This document shows positions 25,620 through 35,744 of a stretch of 64,000 nucleotides of DNA, one piece after another. The notes under the pieces were generated by a model. That model was not told where the DNA came from and did no database searches. It worked only from the letters and a program-made list of their open reading frames with translations. Position 1 is the first letter of the stretch; the number at the start of each line of letters is the position of its first letter. The position numbers were made by a program, and so were the translations under genes. The DNA lies in contig JAHJHT010000002.1 of the NCBI GenBank assembly GCA_018823835.1, forward strand, positions 620,001 through 684,000, given 5' to 3'. The stretch comes from Alphaproteobacteria bacterium (GTDB taxonomy: Bacteria > Pseudomonadota > Alphaproteobacteria > Rhizobiales > Rhizobiaceae).

Positions 25620-26726
25620 TCAGACCGCCGGCGCGATCCTGAGAACGTGGTTGTCCCAGACGCGGTCGTCGTCCTGCGATGCCGTGCCGTCCGGCTCGAT
25701 CACGGCGCCCGTGCCGGTGGTCGCCATGAAGCCGGCATGGTCGGGCGCCAGGCCGCAGACCTCGGTCAGCGCCGTCGCCGACACCACGGCGCCGCTCGCC
25801 GCGTCCATCACCACCAGGCAATTGCCCTGCGGCGAGGTGACCGCCACCGTGCCGGCCTGCCGGTTGGCCGCCACCGATCCGATATAGTTGCGGAAGCCAG
25901 ACAGCACTTTCTCCGGCATCTCGACGAGCTGCAGCTCCTTGCCGCGCACGGCGCGCCCGACCAGCGCAGGCCGCTCGCTCGCCGGACCCTCGTTCTGGCA
26001 GCCGAACCACACCGTGCCCGCGGCGTCGATGTCCATGTGGCGGATCGACAGCTTGTGCAGCTCGGCCGGCAACTCGTGCCTCTCGATCAGCTCGCCCGTC
26101 GTGCGGTCGGCCAGCACGAAGGACGGCTTCATGGTCGGGATGTTGAGCTTGGCGCGGCCAAAGTCCGGATGCGTCTCGATGCCGCCGTTGGCGATCGCGA
26201 TTGTGCGGCCGTCATCGAGCAGCAGCAATTCGTGCGGGCCCACGCCATGCGTCGGAAACTCGCCGATCCGTTCGAAATTCGCCCGCGCGTCATAGACGCC
26301 GACCATGCCGGCGGCGTTCTCGAAATCGTTCTCCGTCGCGTAGAGCAGTGCCCCGTCCGGCGAGAACACGCCGTGGCCGAAGAAGTGGCGGCCGGCGACG
26401 CTCTGGATGGTCAGCGGCGCAGCTCTGCCCTTCGGGTCGAACACCACCGCGAAGGTCCCCGGCTGGCGCGCGAAGGCGACCGAGCGGCCGGATACCGGGT
26501 CGAAGGCGATGTCGTGGCCGCGGTCGGGCAGGTCGACCGTGTGCAGGATCCTACCGGCTTCCGACAGGATCGCCACGCCATAGGCGCCGCTGCGCTGCTG
26601 GTAGGCGGTGGCGAAGACGGCGTCCGCGTCAAGCGTCGCGGCAAGCGCCCTCGGCGCCAGCGCCGAAAGGAAGGTAACGCCAGCTGCCCTGAGAAAATCC
26701 CGGCGGTCGATCAGCGGCGACTTCAT
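25620..26726 (-). CDS. DUF1513 protein, Tat-exported (iron operon)
   Basis: Periplasmic protein of 368 residues with a twin-arginine signal (RRDFLRAAGVTFLSALAP, residues 8-25). The remainder resembles the beta-propeller DUF1513 family (HGVFSPDGALLYATEND, GVGPHELLLLDDG, YIGSVAANRQ). It is last in the minus-strand block imelysin / di-heme protein / imelysin / DUF1513, a recurrent arrangement in Proteobacteria linked to iron acquisition. The start lies two bases from the end of the imelysin gene upstream, so translation is coupled. The biochemical role is unknown. Confidence 0.85.
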   Translation of the reverse strand: MKSPLIDRRDFLRAAGVTFLSALAPRALAATLDADAVFATAYQQRSGAYGVAILSEAGRILHTVDLPDRGHDIAFDPVSGRSVAFARQPGTFAVVFDPKGRAAPLTIQSVAGRHFFGHGVFSPDGALLYATENDFENAAGMVGVYDARANFERIGEFPTHGVGPHELLLLDDGRTIAIANGGIETHPDFGRAKLNIPTMKPSFVLADRTTGELIERHELPAELHKLSIRHMDIDAAGTVWFGCQNEGPASERPALVGRAVRGKELQLVEMPEKVLSGFRNYIGSVAANRQAGTVAVTSPQGNCLVVMDAASGAVVSATALTEVCGLAPDHAGFMATTGTGAVIEPDGTASQDDDRVWDNHVLRIAPAV

Positions 26727-26728
26727 GG

Positions 26729-27808
26729 TCAGTCGCCGTCGAGCGAGGAGAAGCCGGCGGTCAGGCCGAGTTCGCCAGACAGGCTGGTGCCAAAAATCTC
26801 CGACAGGCTGGAGGTGACGAGGCCGAGATAGACGAGCTTGTCACGCCGCGCCGGATCGGCCAGCACATCCGCGACAGGTCCATTGGCTGCAGACGCGGCA
26901 CTCGCCGCATTGCCGAACTCGAACCTCGCCGAATTTCCGATCCAGCGCGCGTCGTCGCGCACGGCCTCGCCAAGCCGCGATGCTTCGAACAGCTCTGCCA
27001 TGCCGGCAAGGTTTTCGGCAATCGCATCGATCGTCTTGCCGGAGCGCCAGAACAGCGCCTGCCTGGGCTTGTCCTTTTCGGGCGTCTCGCCGAGGAAGCC
27101 ACCCAGCCGCACGTCGCGGACGAGCTCGAAGCCGGTGACGAAGACGTCCATCAGTTCGGTCACCGCCTCGGTGCCATCGCGGTAAAGCGGGTCGTCGGGT
27201 CCGGGGTTGGCCCATTGCCTGGCAAAGCCGTCCGGCTCGGCCCATTCTGTCTCGACCTCGCCGGCGATGGCGTCGAGATTGCCGGCTATTGCCGCAGCGA
27301 AGGCGCAGCGGTAGTCCTCGCCCGCCTCGGCCAGCCCTTCCGAGCCGGTGCCGAACAGCACGAACTCCAGCGCCCCCAGCCCCTGCATCGCGACGCTCTT
27401 CTTCGCCAGGCTGTCGGCATCCGTCGCCGTCGCGTCTTCCGCCACGAGCGCTGCCTGCACCTGCTTCAGGCCGGTGCTCTTGCGATCGGGCCAGAACAGC
27501 ACGCGCTCCAGCCGGTTGTCCTCGCTCACCGGTCCGAAGCGGATAATCTCGATCCTCGACCAGGCGTCGACCGTCTTGCCGAATGATTGTCGCGCCGCGT
27601 CGAGCGCCTGCTGCGACGGCGCGGCGCAGAGCGCCTGTTCGGCCTCGACGAGTTCGCCTGTCGCCTGATGGAAGGCGGCATAGCCCGGCCGGATGAAACC
27701 GTTGATCGCGCCGGTGATGATGCCCGTCGCCTTCTCGTTGGCGAGAGCCGGCGAGACAAGAGCGGAAGCGAGCGCGAGCAACAGTGAGCCGGCGAGATGA
27801 ATGCGCAT
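26729..27808 (-). CDS. Imelysin family protein (second copy in locus)
   Basis: Exported protein of 359 residues. The signal peptide is LAGSLLLALASALVSPALA. Imelysin-domain features include LVEAEQALCAAPSQQALDAARQSF and a weak G-x-x-x-x-E region (GALEFVLFGTG) where typical imelysins have GxHxxE, so this copy lacks the canonical His. Imelysins (ICMP, IrpA, EfeO M75-like) are periplasmic or surface proteins of iron uptake, not proven peptidases. The ATG at 27808 shares a base with the TGA of the di-heme gene. The longer frame to 27904 is not used. Confidence 0.85.
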   Translation of the reverse strand: MRIHLAGSLLLALASALVSPALANEKATGIITGAINGFIRPGYAAFHQATGELVEAEQALCAAPSQQALDAARQSFGKTVDAWSRIEIIRFGPVSEDNRLERVLFWPDRKSTGLKQVQAALVAEDATATDADSLAKKSVAMQGLGALEFVLFGTGSEGLAEAGEDYRCAFAAAIAGNLDAIAGEVETEWAEPDGFARQWANPGPDDPLYRDGTEAVTELMDVFVTGFELVRDVRLGGFLGETPEKDKPRQALFWRSGKTIDAIAENLAGMAELFEASRLGEAVRDDARWIGNSARFEFGNAASAASAANGPVADVLADPARRDKLVYLGLVTSSLSEIFGTSLSGELGLTAGFSSLDGD

Positions 27809-29334
27809 CAGAGCGACTCCAGGAATTTTATCAGTGCGGCGCGCTCGGCAGCCGTTGCCGCGGCATAGCCGTCGCGGGAGGCAGCGGATTCGCCGCCATG
27901 CCACAGGATCGCCTCGTCGAGATTGCGGGCGCGCCCGTCATGCAGGAAGAAGGTGTGGCCGTTGACCCGCTTGGTCAGTCCGATGCCCCAGAGCGGCGGC
28001 GTGCGCCATTCCGTGCCCGTCGCGTCGCCCACCTGCTGGCCATCGGCGAGGCCCTCGCCCATGTCGTGCAGCAGGAAATCGGAATAGGGCCAGATCAGCT
28101 GGAAGGCCTGCGCCTTGTTGGGCGCGTCGCGCCGGGTGACGAATTTCGGCGTGTGGCAGGAGGCACAGCCGAGATCGTAGAACAGCTTTTTGCCCTTGAG
28201 CACCGCCGGGTCCTCGACCTTGCGGCGGGCCGGTACGGCGAGGTTCTGCGAATAGAAGGTGACGAGGTCGAGAACCGGGTCGGGTGCTTCCGTGTCGCCC
28301 AGCCGCTCCTGCACGCCGGTCGGCATGGCAAGGCATGCGGCCTGCGTCTCGGTGCAGTCGCCATGCGCGCGCTTGATGTCGGGATTGGAGATGCCCAGAT
28401 CGCCGACGAAGGCCTCGGCCGACTGTTCGCGGATCGTCGAGCGCGATGCTTTCCAGCCGAACCGGCCGAGCGTCAGCTCGCCGCTCCTGCCGTCACGCAC
28501 GATGGCGGCCTTGCCCGATATGCCGTCGCCGTCGCCGTCGTCGGGATCGGCATTGGCGAGAATGTCGGCCGGGTGGATCTGCTCGACAAGGCCGAGCCCG
28601 ATCATCTGCGGCGTCACGCGCGGCGACAGCGTGGTCGTGGGGCCAAGCGGTCCGTAGCCGGGGTTCTCGACGCTGTAGCTCGGCTGGCGCAGCGAAACCG
28701 TGCTGCCGTCGCCCAGCGTCACCGGCACCTCGCTGTAGGAGATCGCCATCCTGCCTTCGCCGGCGAGACCCGGAACAGCGAGGTCCTGCAGCTGCCCGCC
28801 ATAGACCGGGTCGGCAAAATTCAGCACCCTGTGCTCGGCGATCGCCGCCTTCTCCTCGGCGGTCTCGGCCTCACGCGCCAGGCGCAGGAACATCGAGGTC
28901 GCGTCGGGATTGGCCTCGGGCGGATGGCCGCGGCCGTCCTTCAGGTGGCAGCTCTGGCAGGCGCGCGCGTTGAACAACGGCCCGAGCCCGTCCGAGGCCT
29001 GCGTCGAGGAGGGCGAGGAGACCCAGAGCTTTCGGAACAGCCCGTTGCCGAGCTTGAACGTGCCTTCTTCCTCGAAGGTCAGGTTGGCCGAGGAATGCGA
29101 GAAGGCGTCCTGGTTGATGCGCTTGCGGGAAGTGCCGGCGCCCCCCTGCATCAGCTCGAAAGGCTCCGCCTTGGAGAAGTCGGTTGTCGGCGCGGTGATG
29201 GCCGTGACGCGGGCAAGGTCCTCGGGCGTCAGGTCCTGGCGCACCGTCTGCAGCCCGGCGGGCACGTCGCCGGCGACGGCCGCCAGCCCCGGCATGACGA
29301 GAAAAGCTGCAAGGGCCAGCAATTGGACGCGCAT
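27808..29334 (-). CDS. Di-heme oxidoreductase-like protein (DUF1111)
   Basis: Periplasmic c-type cytochrome of 508 residues. A signal peptide (LLALAAFLVMPGLAAVAG) is followed by two heme-binding motifs, CQSCH near residue 118 and CASCH near residue 390, with a MauG-like arrangement. The family is usually annotated as 'thiol oxidoreductase' or di-heme peroxidase; partners are imelysins. It may oxidise or reduce iron during uptake, but this is inferred. The ATG at 29334 begins the signal peptide. It sits between the bfr/bfd pair and the second imelysin. Confidence 0.87.
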   Translation of the reverse strand: MRVQLLALAAFLVMPGLAAVAGDVPAGLQTVRQDLTPEDLARVTAITAPTTDFSKAEPFELMQGGAGTSRKRINQDAFSHSSANLTFEEEGTFKLGNGLFRKLWVSSPSSTQASDGLGPLFNARACQSCHLKDGRGHPPEANPDATSMFLRLAREAETAEEKAAIAEHRVLNFADPVYGGQLQDLAVPGLAGEGRMAISYSEVPVTLGDGSTVSLRQPSYSVENPGYGPLGPTTTLSPRVTPQMIGLGLVEQIHPADILANADPDDGDGDGISGKAAIVRDGRSGELTLGRFGWKASRSTIREQSAEAFVGDLGISNPDIKRAHGDCTETQAACLAMPTGVQERLGDTEAPDPVLDLVTFYSQNLAVPARRKVEDPAVLKGKKLFYDLGCASCHTPKFVTRRDAPNKAQAFQLIWPYSDFLLHDMGEGLADGQQVGDATGTEWRTPPLWGIGLTKRVNGHTFFLHDGRARNLDEAILWHGGESAASRDGYAAATAAERAALIKFLESL

Positions 29335-29417
29335 GATCGAGGCCGGCCAGGTGGGCCGGACTCCGGGCACTGGCGCGCGGCGCGAAAAGGTCAGGTCGTG
29401 CCGCACGCTCTCATGTC

Positions 29418-29903
29418 CTAGTCGGCCTCGTCGGCCGAGACGGCGTTGAGCTGGCCGTACTTGGCTTCGCCGATCGTGTTCAGCAGTTCGAGCTGCGTCT
29501 CGAGGAAGTCGATATGGCCTTCCTCGTCCTTCAGCAGTTCCTCGAAGAGCTTCATCGTCACGTAGTCGCCCGCCTCGTTGCACATCTCGCGCGACTTCTT
29601 GTAGGAGGTGCGCGCGTCGTACTCGCCTGCCAGGTCGGACTCGAGCACTTCCTTGACGTTCTGGCCGATGCGCAGCGGCGCCAGGGACTGCAGGTTCGGG
29701 TGACCTTCCAGGAAAATGATCCGTTCGATGATGCGGTCGGCGTGGTGCATCTCCTCGATGGATTCCTCGCGCTCCTTCTTGGCGAGCTTCTTGAAGCCCC
29801 AGTCGTCGAGCAGCCGGTAGTGCAGCCAGTACTGGTTGACGGCGCCAAGCTCCAGGAACAGAGCCTCGTTAAGCCGCTCTATGATCTGCTTTTCGCCCTT
29901 CAT
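29418..29903 (-). CDS. bfr: Bacterioferritin
   Basis: Iron-storage protein of 161 residues that forms a 24-subunit heme-containing shell and oxidises Fe(II) at a di-iron centre. Ferroxidase ligands are visible at Glu18 ([16 protein letters not shown]), Glu51 and His54, with later Glu residues ([30 protein letters not shown]). Met52, the heme ligand, is conserved ([18 protein letters not shown]). The ATG at 29903 follows GGGAGCAAGGGCC and lies inside the 3' end of bfd, a 35-base overlap. Irr control is expected for rhizobial bfr. Confidence 0.95.
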   Translation of the reverse strand: MKGEKQIIERLNEALFLELGAVNQYWLHYRLLDDWGFKKLAKKEREESIEEMHHADRIIERIIFLEGHPNLQSLAPLRIGQNVKEVLESDLAGEYDARTSYKKSREMCNEAGDYVTMKLFEELLKDEEGHIDFLETQLELLNTIGEAKYGQLNAVSADEAD

Positions 29904-30180
29904 GGCCCTTGCTCCCAAATTGGCCGCGCAATCCTCGCACGCGGTCCAGGTGTGAAACGATATCCACCCCGTTCACCTCTGATCGGGAATGGTAGTTCTC
30001 GGTAACTCTTATGATCGTTTCCACCACATTCGGAAAGCAGCCGCAACAGCGCCCGCGCTTCTGCAGCGTGTGATACACCTTGGCCGGAACGATCAGGTTC
30101 CAGGGATCCTGATCGAGCAGCTGGATGATCGTGTCCTCGATCTCCCTTTCCGTGATCAGGTTGCAGTGACAGACAAGCAT
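29869..30180 (-). CDS. bfd: Bacterioferritin-associated ferredoxin
   Basis: [2Fe-2S] protein that reduces bacterioferritin to release iron. The cluster ligands are Cys4 and Cys6 (MLVCHCN) and CxxC-like Cys45/46 and Cys48 ([11 protein letters not shown]). At 103 residues it is longer than usual (about 65-90); residues beyond 90 are encoded in the overlap with bfr and may be incidental. It is directly upstream of bfr and 73 bases after the first imelysin gene. The overlap suggests coupled translation and fixed stoichiometry. Confidence 0.9.
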   Translation of the reverse strand: MLVCHCNLITEREIEDTIIQLLDQDPWNLIVPAKVYHTLQKRGRCCGCFPNVVETIIRVTENYHSRSEVNGVDIVSHLDRVRGLRGQFGSKGHEGRKADHRAA

Positions 30181-30253
30181 GGCACGCTCTGGGAAGTGGC
30201 TGGCGGCACGCTCGTCGCGCGCCGCCTGGCTAAGATCTAGGTGTTCTGACGGC

Positions 30254-31552
30254 TCACTGGAAGACCTTGTCCGGCGAGTCGAGACTGTCGGATCCCTCGA
30301 AGGCGATGCTGTCGAGCTTCAGGGCCGCGACAGCGCGCTCGATCGAGCGGGTCTGGTCGACAAGCCCGTCGATGGCGGCCTGCACCGCCGCATTGCCCTC
30401 GGCATTGCCTTCGCCGATCTGCTGGTCGTAGGCCTCGCCGCCTTCGGCGCGCCTGGCCATCGCCTCCATGGCGGCAACCGTGGTGTCGAGCTTGGCCGAA
30501 AGTTCCGCGTCGATCGCGGCGTCCGTCTCCTTCACCAGGTCGGCGACCGAGGGGCCTTCGACCTTGGTGCCGTCAACCCGCGTGTAGCTGCCATGATAGA
30601 CGTTGCGGATGCCGAGCGCGTCGTTGAGGTGCGAGCTGTGCGTGTTGTCGGAGAAGCAGTCGTGCTCTTCCTCCGGATCGTGCAGCAGCAGGCCGAGCTT
30701 CATGCGCTCGCCGGCCAGTTCGCCGTAGGACAGCGAGCCCATGCCGGTCAGGATGACGCCGATGCCGGCATTGACGTCGCCCTCCAGCAGGCTCTTGCGC
30801 GCCTCGCCCTCCGGCCCCCAGTTGGCGGCCATTTCCTCGAGATCGGTTACCAGCAGGTCGCTCGCCGCCGAGAGATAGGCGGCGCGGCGGTCGCAATGGC
30901 CGCCGGTGCAGTTGGCGGTGTCGAAATCGGTATAGGGTCGGTTGCCGGCGCCCGGCCCGGTGCCGTTCAGGTCCTGGCCCCAGAGCAGGAATTCGATGGC
31001 GTGGTAGCCGGTCGCCACATTGGCCTCGATGTCGCCGGCCTCCTGCAGCGTGCCGGAGAGGAATTCCGGCGTGATCTCGGTGGCGTCGACGGTCTCGCCG
31101 TTGATCTCGATCGAGGTGTTAGCGATCACGTTGGCCGTGTAGAGCGTGTTTTCGTCGGATTCGGTGCCGTAGCCGGCGTCGACATAGTCGATCAGCCCCT
31201 CGTCGAGCGGCCAGGCGTTCACCCGGCCTTCCCAGTCGTCGACGATCGGGTTGCCGAAACGATAGACCTCGGTCTGCTGGTAGGGGATGCGCGCCGCCTT
31301 CCAGGCGTCACGGGCGGCGGCCAGGGTTTCCTCGGAGGGATTGGCGATCAGCGCCTCGATGGCGGCGTCGAGCGCCTTGGCCGTATCAAGCGAATCCTCG
31401 TACTTGGCCTTGGCGATTTCGGCATAGGTCTCCAGCACCGCCTTCGGATCTGTCTCGGCGCGTGCCGGCAAGGCAAACGCCGCGGCGGTCAGCAGGGCGG
31501 CCGCGGCAAGTGCTGCCAGCCTGCCCTGCCCTGTCCCGGTGGTTCTGATCAT
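30254..31552 (-). CDS. Imelysin family iron-regulated periplasmic protein
   Basis: Exported protein of 432 residues. A signal peptide (LAALAAAALLTAAAFALPARA) is followed by the imelysin domain with VATGYHAIEFLLWGQDLNG, which includes the GxHxxE motif in full, and NAWPLDEGLIDYVD. The family (IrpA/imelysin) is needed for growth at low iron in cyanobacteria and others. The ATG at 31552 has GAGGAG seven bases before it; the open frame to 31813 is leader. The Irr-box-like palindrome lies about 270 bases upstream. It is the first gene of the iron block on the minus strand. Confidence 0.88.
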   Translation of the reverse strand: MIRTTGTGQGRLAALAAAALLTAAAFALPARAETDPKAVLETYAEIAKAKYEDSLDTAKALDAAIEALIANPSEETLAAARDAWKAARIPYQQTEVYRFGNPIVDDWEGRVNAWPLDEGLIDYVDAGYGTESDENTLYTANVIANTSIEINGETVDATEITPEFLSGTLQEAGDIEANVATGYHAIEFLLWGQDLNGTGPGAGNRPYTDFDTANCTGGHCDRRAAYLSAASDLLVTDLEEMAANWGPEGEARKSLLEGDVNAGIGVILTGMGSLSYGELAGERMKLGLLLHDPEEEHDCFSDNTHSSHLNDALGIRNVYHGSYTRVDGTKVEGPSVADLVKETDAAIDAELSAKLDTTVAAMEAMARRAEGGEAYDQQIGEGNAEGNAAVQAAIDGLVDQTRSIERAVAALKLDSIAFEGSDSLDSPDKVFQ

Positions 31553-32008
31553 CTGTCTCTCCTCAATAGGTGTTTCGGCGCCCAGACTCGCGGCCGATCG
31601 GGCGCGCTCGCCCGCCAGGCGTCCGGCCATGCACGAAATCGGGATCGTTGCTGAAGGGGCCGCGCCACCGCGCGGCTTGAAACGGACAGCCACCAGATCC
31701 TCCAATCGAACGGGTTCAAGGCCCGGACACCAAAGGCGAATGCTCGTCGGAGCACGGCTTCTAAACAGCATCTTGACCGTCATTGTCAACAATAACCGGG
31801 GTAGAAAAGTCATTTAGATCAACAGTTTAGAATTATTCTAAACTGGAATGGTCATGTTTTAGCCCGCCAGGCCGCAGGCTTCGCCCCGGCTGGCCGCTTG
31901 ACAGGGCGGCGTTCCGGGTGCGACCCGGATGACGCCCTTCGCGCCGCCGCCAGCCATGCGCCCGGCCGGCGGCGATGGCAGCACAGGGGCCGGAGCGATC
32001 GGACTGGC
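31553..32008. other. Gene-free region between the iron block and the FAD reductase
   Basis: This is the only stretch above 300 bases with no credible gene. It is AT-richer than its surroundings around 31740-31855 and contains the Irr-box-like palindrome (31823-31845) and a short inverted repeat ATTGT-CA-ACAAT near 31782. It must hold the promoters of both divergent units. No RNA gene was recognised. Confidence 0.6.
31823..31845. promoter_or_regulatory. Irr box (iron-control element) candidate
   Basis: A perfect palindrome with 11-base arms and a single central base contains TTTAGAA-N3-TTCTAAA at 31826-31842, which matches the Irr-binding ICE consensus of rhizobia as I recall it. It lies between the imelysin/bfd/bfr block (-) and the FAD reductase gene (+). 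Irr binds such sites under low iron and represses storage genes. Confidence 0.75.
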
Positions 32009-33247
32009 ATGAAGAACGGCGTCGTCATCATCGGAACGGGGCATGCGGGGGTGCAGGCCGCGGCCAGCCTGCGCGAGGAAGGCTTTTCCGGGCGCATCGC
32101 GCTGATCGGCAACGAGGGCGACCTGCCCTACCACAAGCCGCCGCTGTCCAAGACCTTCATCAAGGACCCGGACGCAAAGCCGCAGATCCTGCGCGCCGAG
32201 GCCTTCTACAGCGGTGCGGCCATCGAACTGATCACCGGCGAGACGGTCGCGGCCATCGACCCCGCCGCCAGCCGCGTGCGGCTCCTGAACGGCACCACCA
32301 TTCCCTTCGGCCATGCCATCATCGCCACCGGGGCGCGGCCGCGGCCGCTCTCCATCGAGGGCGGGCCGCTCGGCGGCGTGCTGTCGCTGCGCTCGCTTGC
32401 CGATGCGCGCGCCATCCGCGAGCGCGCCGCCGGCGCCGAGGACGTCGTCGTGATGGGCGGCGGCTTCATCGGGCTGGAGATTGCCGCCACGCTTGCCGCC
32501 GGCGGCCGCCGCGTCACCGTCATCGAGGCGCAGGACCGGCTCTTGGCCCGCGCCGTCGCGCCCGTCGTCGCCGCGCATGTCGCGCGCCGGCTCGAAGCCT
32601 CGGGCGTGCGCATCCTGACCGCCACCACCATCGCCCGGCTCGAAGGCCAGGCCGGCGACATTGGCGCCGTCGAGACGTCGGCCGGCGAGCGCATCGCGGC
32701 AAGGCTGCTCATCGTCGGAATCGGCGTGGTGCCCAACAGCAGGATCGCCGAGGAGGCCGGGCTTGCCGTCGGCAACGGCATCGCCGTCGACCAGCAACTG
32801 CGCACCGGCGCCCAGAACATCCTCGCCATCGGCGACGTGGCGGAATTCCGCCACTGGCAGACCGGGGCCGATGTACGCCTGGAATCGGTGCAGAACGCCA
32901 CCGACCACGCCAAGCTCGCCGCGCGCACCGTCACCGGCCATGCCGAGCCCTATCGCGCCGTGCCCTGGTTCTGGTCCGATATCGGCGACATGAAGCTGCA
33001 GATGGTGGGGCTCACCGCCGGCAGCGACAGCCAGCTCGTCACCGGCGAACCGGAAGACAACCGCTTTTCGGTGTTCCACTACCGCGAAGGCCGGCTTGTC
33101 GGCATCGAGACCGTCAACCGGCCGGCCGACCATATGCTCGGGCGCAAGATGATGGCCGCACGCTTTTCGCCGGACGCTTCCGTTGCAGCCGGCGGCGGCG
33201 AGGCGCTGAAAGCCGCCTTCGCCGCCTGGCAGCAGGCCCGGGCCTGA
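32009..33247 (+). CDS. FAD-dependent pyridine nucleotide-disulphide oxidoreductase (ferredoxin reductase type)
   Basis: Flavoprotein of 412 residues. The FAD motif is VVIIGTGHAGVQAAASLRE, the NAD(P)H motif is VVVMGGGFIGLEIAATLA, and the second FAD site is NILAIGDVAEF. The C-terminal reductase domain (VPWFWSDIGDMKLQMVGL) is typical of rubredoxin/ferredoxin reductases such as those of Rieske oxygenase systems. No partner ferredoxin is next to it, and bfd lies across the divergent promoter, so it might supply electrons there; that is inference. The ATG at 32009 follows CGGAG; the frame upstream to 31898 is non-conserved. Confidence 0.85.
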   Translation: MKNGVVIIGTGHAGVQAAASLREEGFSGRIALIGNEGDLPYHKPPLSKTFIKDPDAKPQILRAEAFYSGAAIELITGETVAAIDPAASRVRLLNGTTIPFGHAIIATGARPRPLSIEGGPLGGVLSLRSLADARAIRERAAGAEDVVVMGGGFIGLEIAATLAAGGRRVTVIEAQDRLLARAVAPVVAAHVARRLEASGVRILTATTIARLEGQAGDIGAVETSAGERIAARLLIVGIGVVPNSRIAEEAGLAVGNGIAVDQQLRTGAQNILAIGDVAEFRHWQTGADVRLESVQNATDHAKLAARTVTGHAEPYRAVPWFWSDIGDMKLQMVGLTAGSDSQLVTGEPEDNRFSVFHYREGRLVGIETVNRPADHMLGRKMMAARFSPDASVAAGGGEALKAAFAAWQQARA

Positions 33248-33314
33248 CGCGGCAAATCGCGCGCCGCCTTTGTCCGCTTGTCGTTGAGGGTGCTGCCTGC
33301 TAAAGCGCCGGACC

Positions 33315-35120
<1,806 letters not shown>

Positions 35121-35128
35121 GAAGAGCG

Positions 35129-35176
35129 CCCCCTCCGGCCCTTCGGGCCACCTCCCCCGCTTCGCAGGGGAGGATC
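35129..35176 (+). repeat. GC-rich palindromic repeat, copy C
   Basis: 48-base unit that starts CCCCCTCC and ends GGGGAGGATC, with an inner TTCG hairpin (GGCC-CTTCG-GGCC). It is in plus orientation, tail to tail with copy B. It is one of three copies around the DUF559 gene. Confidence 0.7.
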
Positions 35177-35190
35177 ACGGCGCACCACCC

Positions 35191-35241
35191 GATCCTCCCC
35201 CGTTCACGGGGGAGGGGGACCGCCGAAGGCGGTGGAGGGGG
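35191..35241 (-). repeat. GC-rich palindromic repeat, copy B (inverted)
   Basis: 51-base unit. Read on the minus strand it starts CCCCCTCCACC, has the hairpin GCC-TTC-GGC and ends GGGGGAGGATC. It is the inverted partner of copy A across the DUF559 gene; the hairpin arms differ between copies but stay complementary. Confidence 0.75.
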
Positions 35242-35277
35242 CCGGCGCCCCTCTCATGGTGTAGGGGGCCTCGCCCC

Positions 35278-35634
35278 TCAACCTCCCGCCGCCTCCGCAA
35301 TCATCACAAGCATTCCCTCCAGTTTTCGCTCGTCCAGAATGTCGCTCGCGGCGATGCGCATGACACGAATGCCCTGCTCCGCCAGCCATCGATCTCTTCG
35401 CAGATCATGTTGCATCTGCTCCGGCAGGTCATGATGCGCGCCGTCGACTTCGACCGCCAGCCCTCCCTCGGCATGGAAGAAATCAAGCACATATGGACCC
35501 AGCGGATGCTTTCGCCGAAAACGCAGCCCGTTCAGGCGGCGGGCGCGAATGCAATCCCACAGGATCACTTCCGGCAGGCTCATCTCCCGACGGAGCCGTT
35601 TCGCGCGCTGGAATGTCCGTGGTTCCGCCCTCAT
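35278..35634 (-). CDS. DUF559 endonuclease-like protein
   Basis: Protein of 118 residues with the Vsr/REase-like fold of DUF559 (AKRLRREMSLPEVILWDCIR, FRRKHPLGPYVLDFF, VEVDGAHHD). Glu22, Asp51, Glu62 and Asp64 are placed like the nuclease active site, and the basic helix HDLRRDRWLAEQGIRVMRI follows. The activity is unproven. The ATG at 35634 is chosen by family length; the open frame upstream covers repeat A. The gene is enclosed by inverted copies of one palindromic repeat, which may be linked to its spread. Confidence 0.85.
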   Translation of the reverse strand: MRAEPRTFQRAKRLRREMSLPEVILWDCIRARRLNGLRFRRKHPLGPYVLDFFHAEGGLAVEVDGAHHDLPEQMQHDLRRDRWLAEQGIRVMRIAASDILDERKLEGMLVMIAEAAGG

Positions 35635-35650
35635 CGATCGCCTCGACGCG

Positions 35651-35703
35651 CCCCCTCCACCATGCTTCGCATGGTCCCCCTCCCCCGTAAACAGGGGAGG
35701 ATC
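35651..35703 (+). repeat. GC-rich palindromic repeat, copy A
   Basis: 53-base unit that starts CCCCCTCCACC, has hairpin arms ATGC and GCAT around TTC, and ends AGGGGAGGATC. Copy B has the same frame with GCC/GGC arms in inverse orientation, which shows compensatory change in the stem. Confidence 0.75.
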
Positions 35704-35744
35704 ACCCCCCAGCGCTGAAGCCGCTCGCTGGAGCCCCGCCCCCC

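Noticed and set aside
35129..35703. Palindromic repeats considered as a CRISPR array
   Set aside because: Only three copies in mixed orientation, irregular spacing, no spacer-like unique segments and no cas genes.
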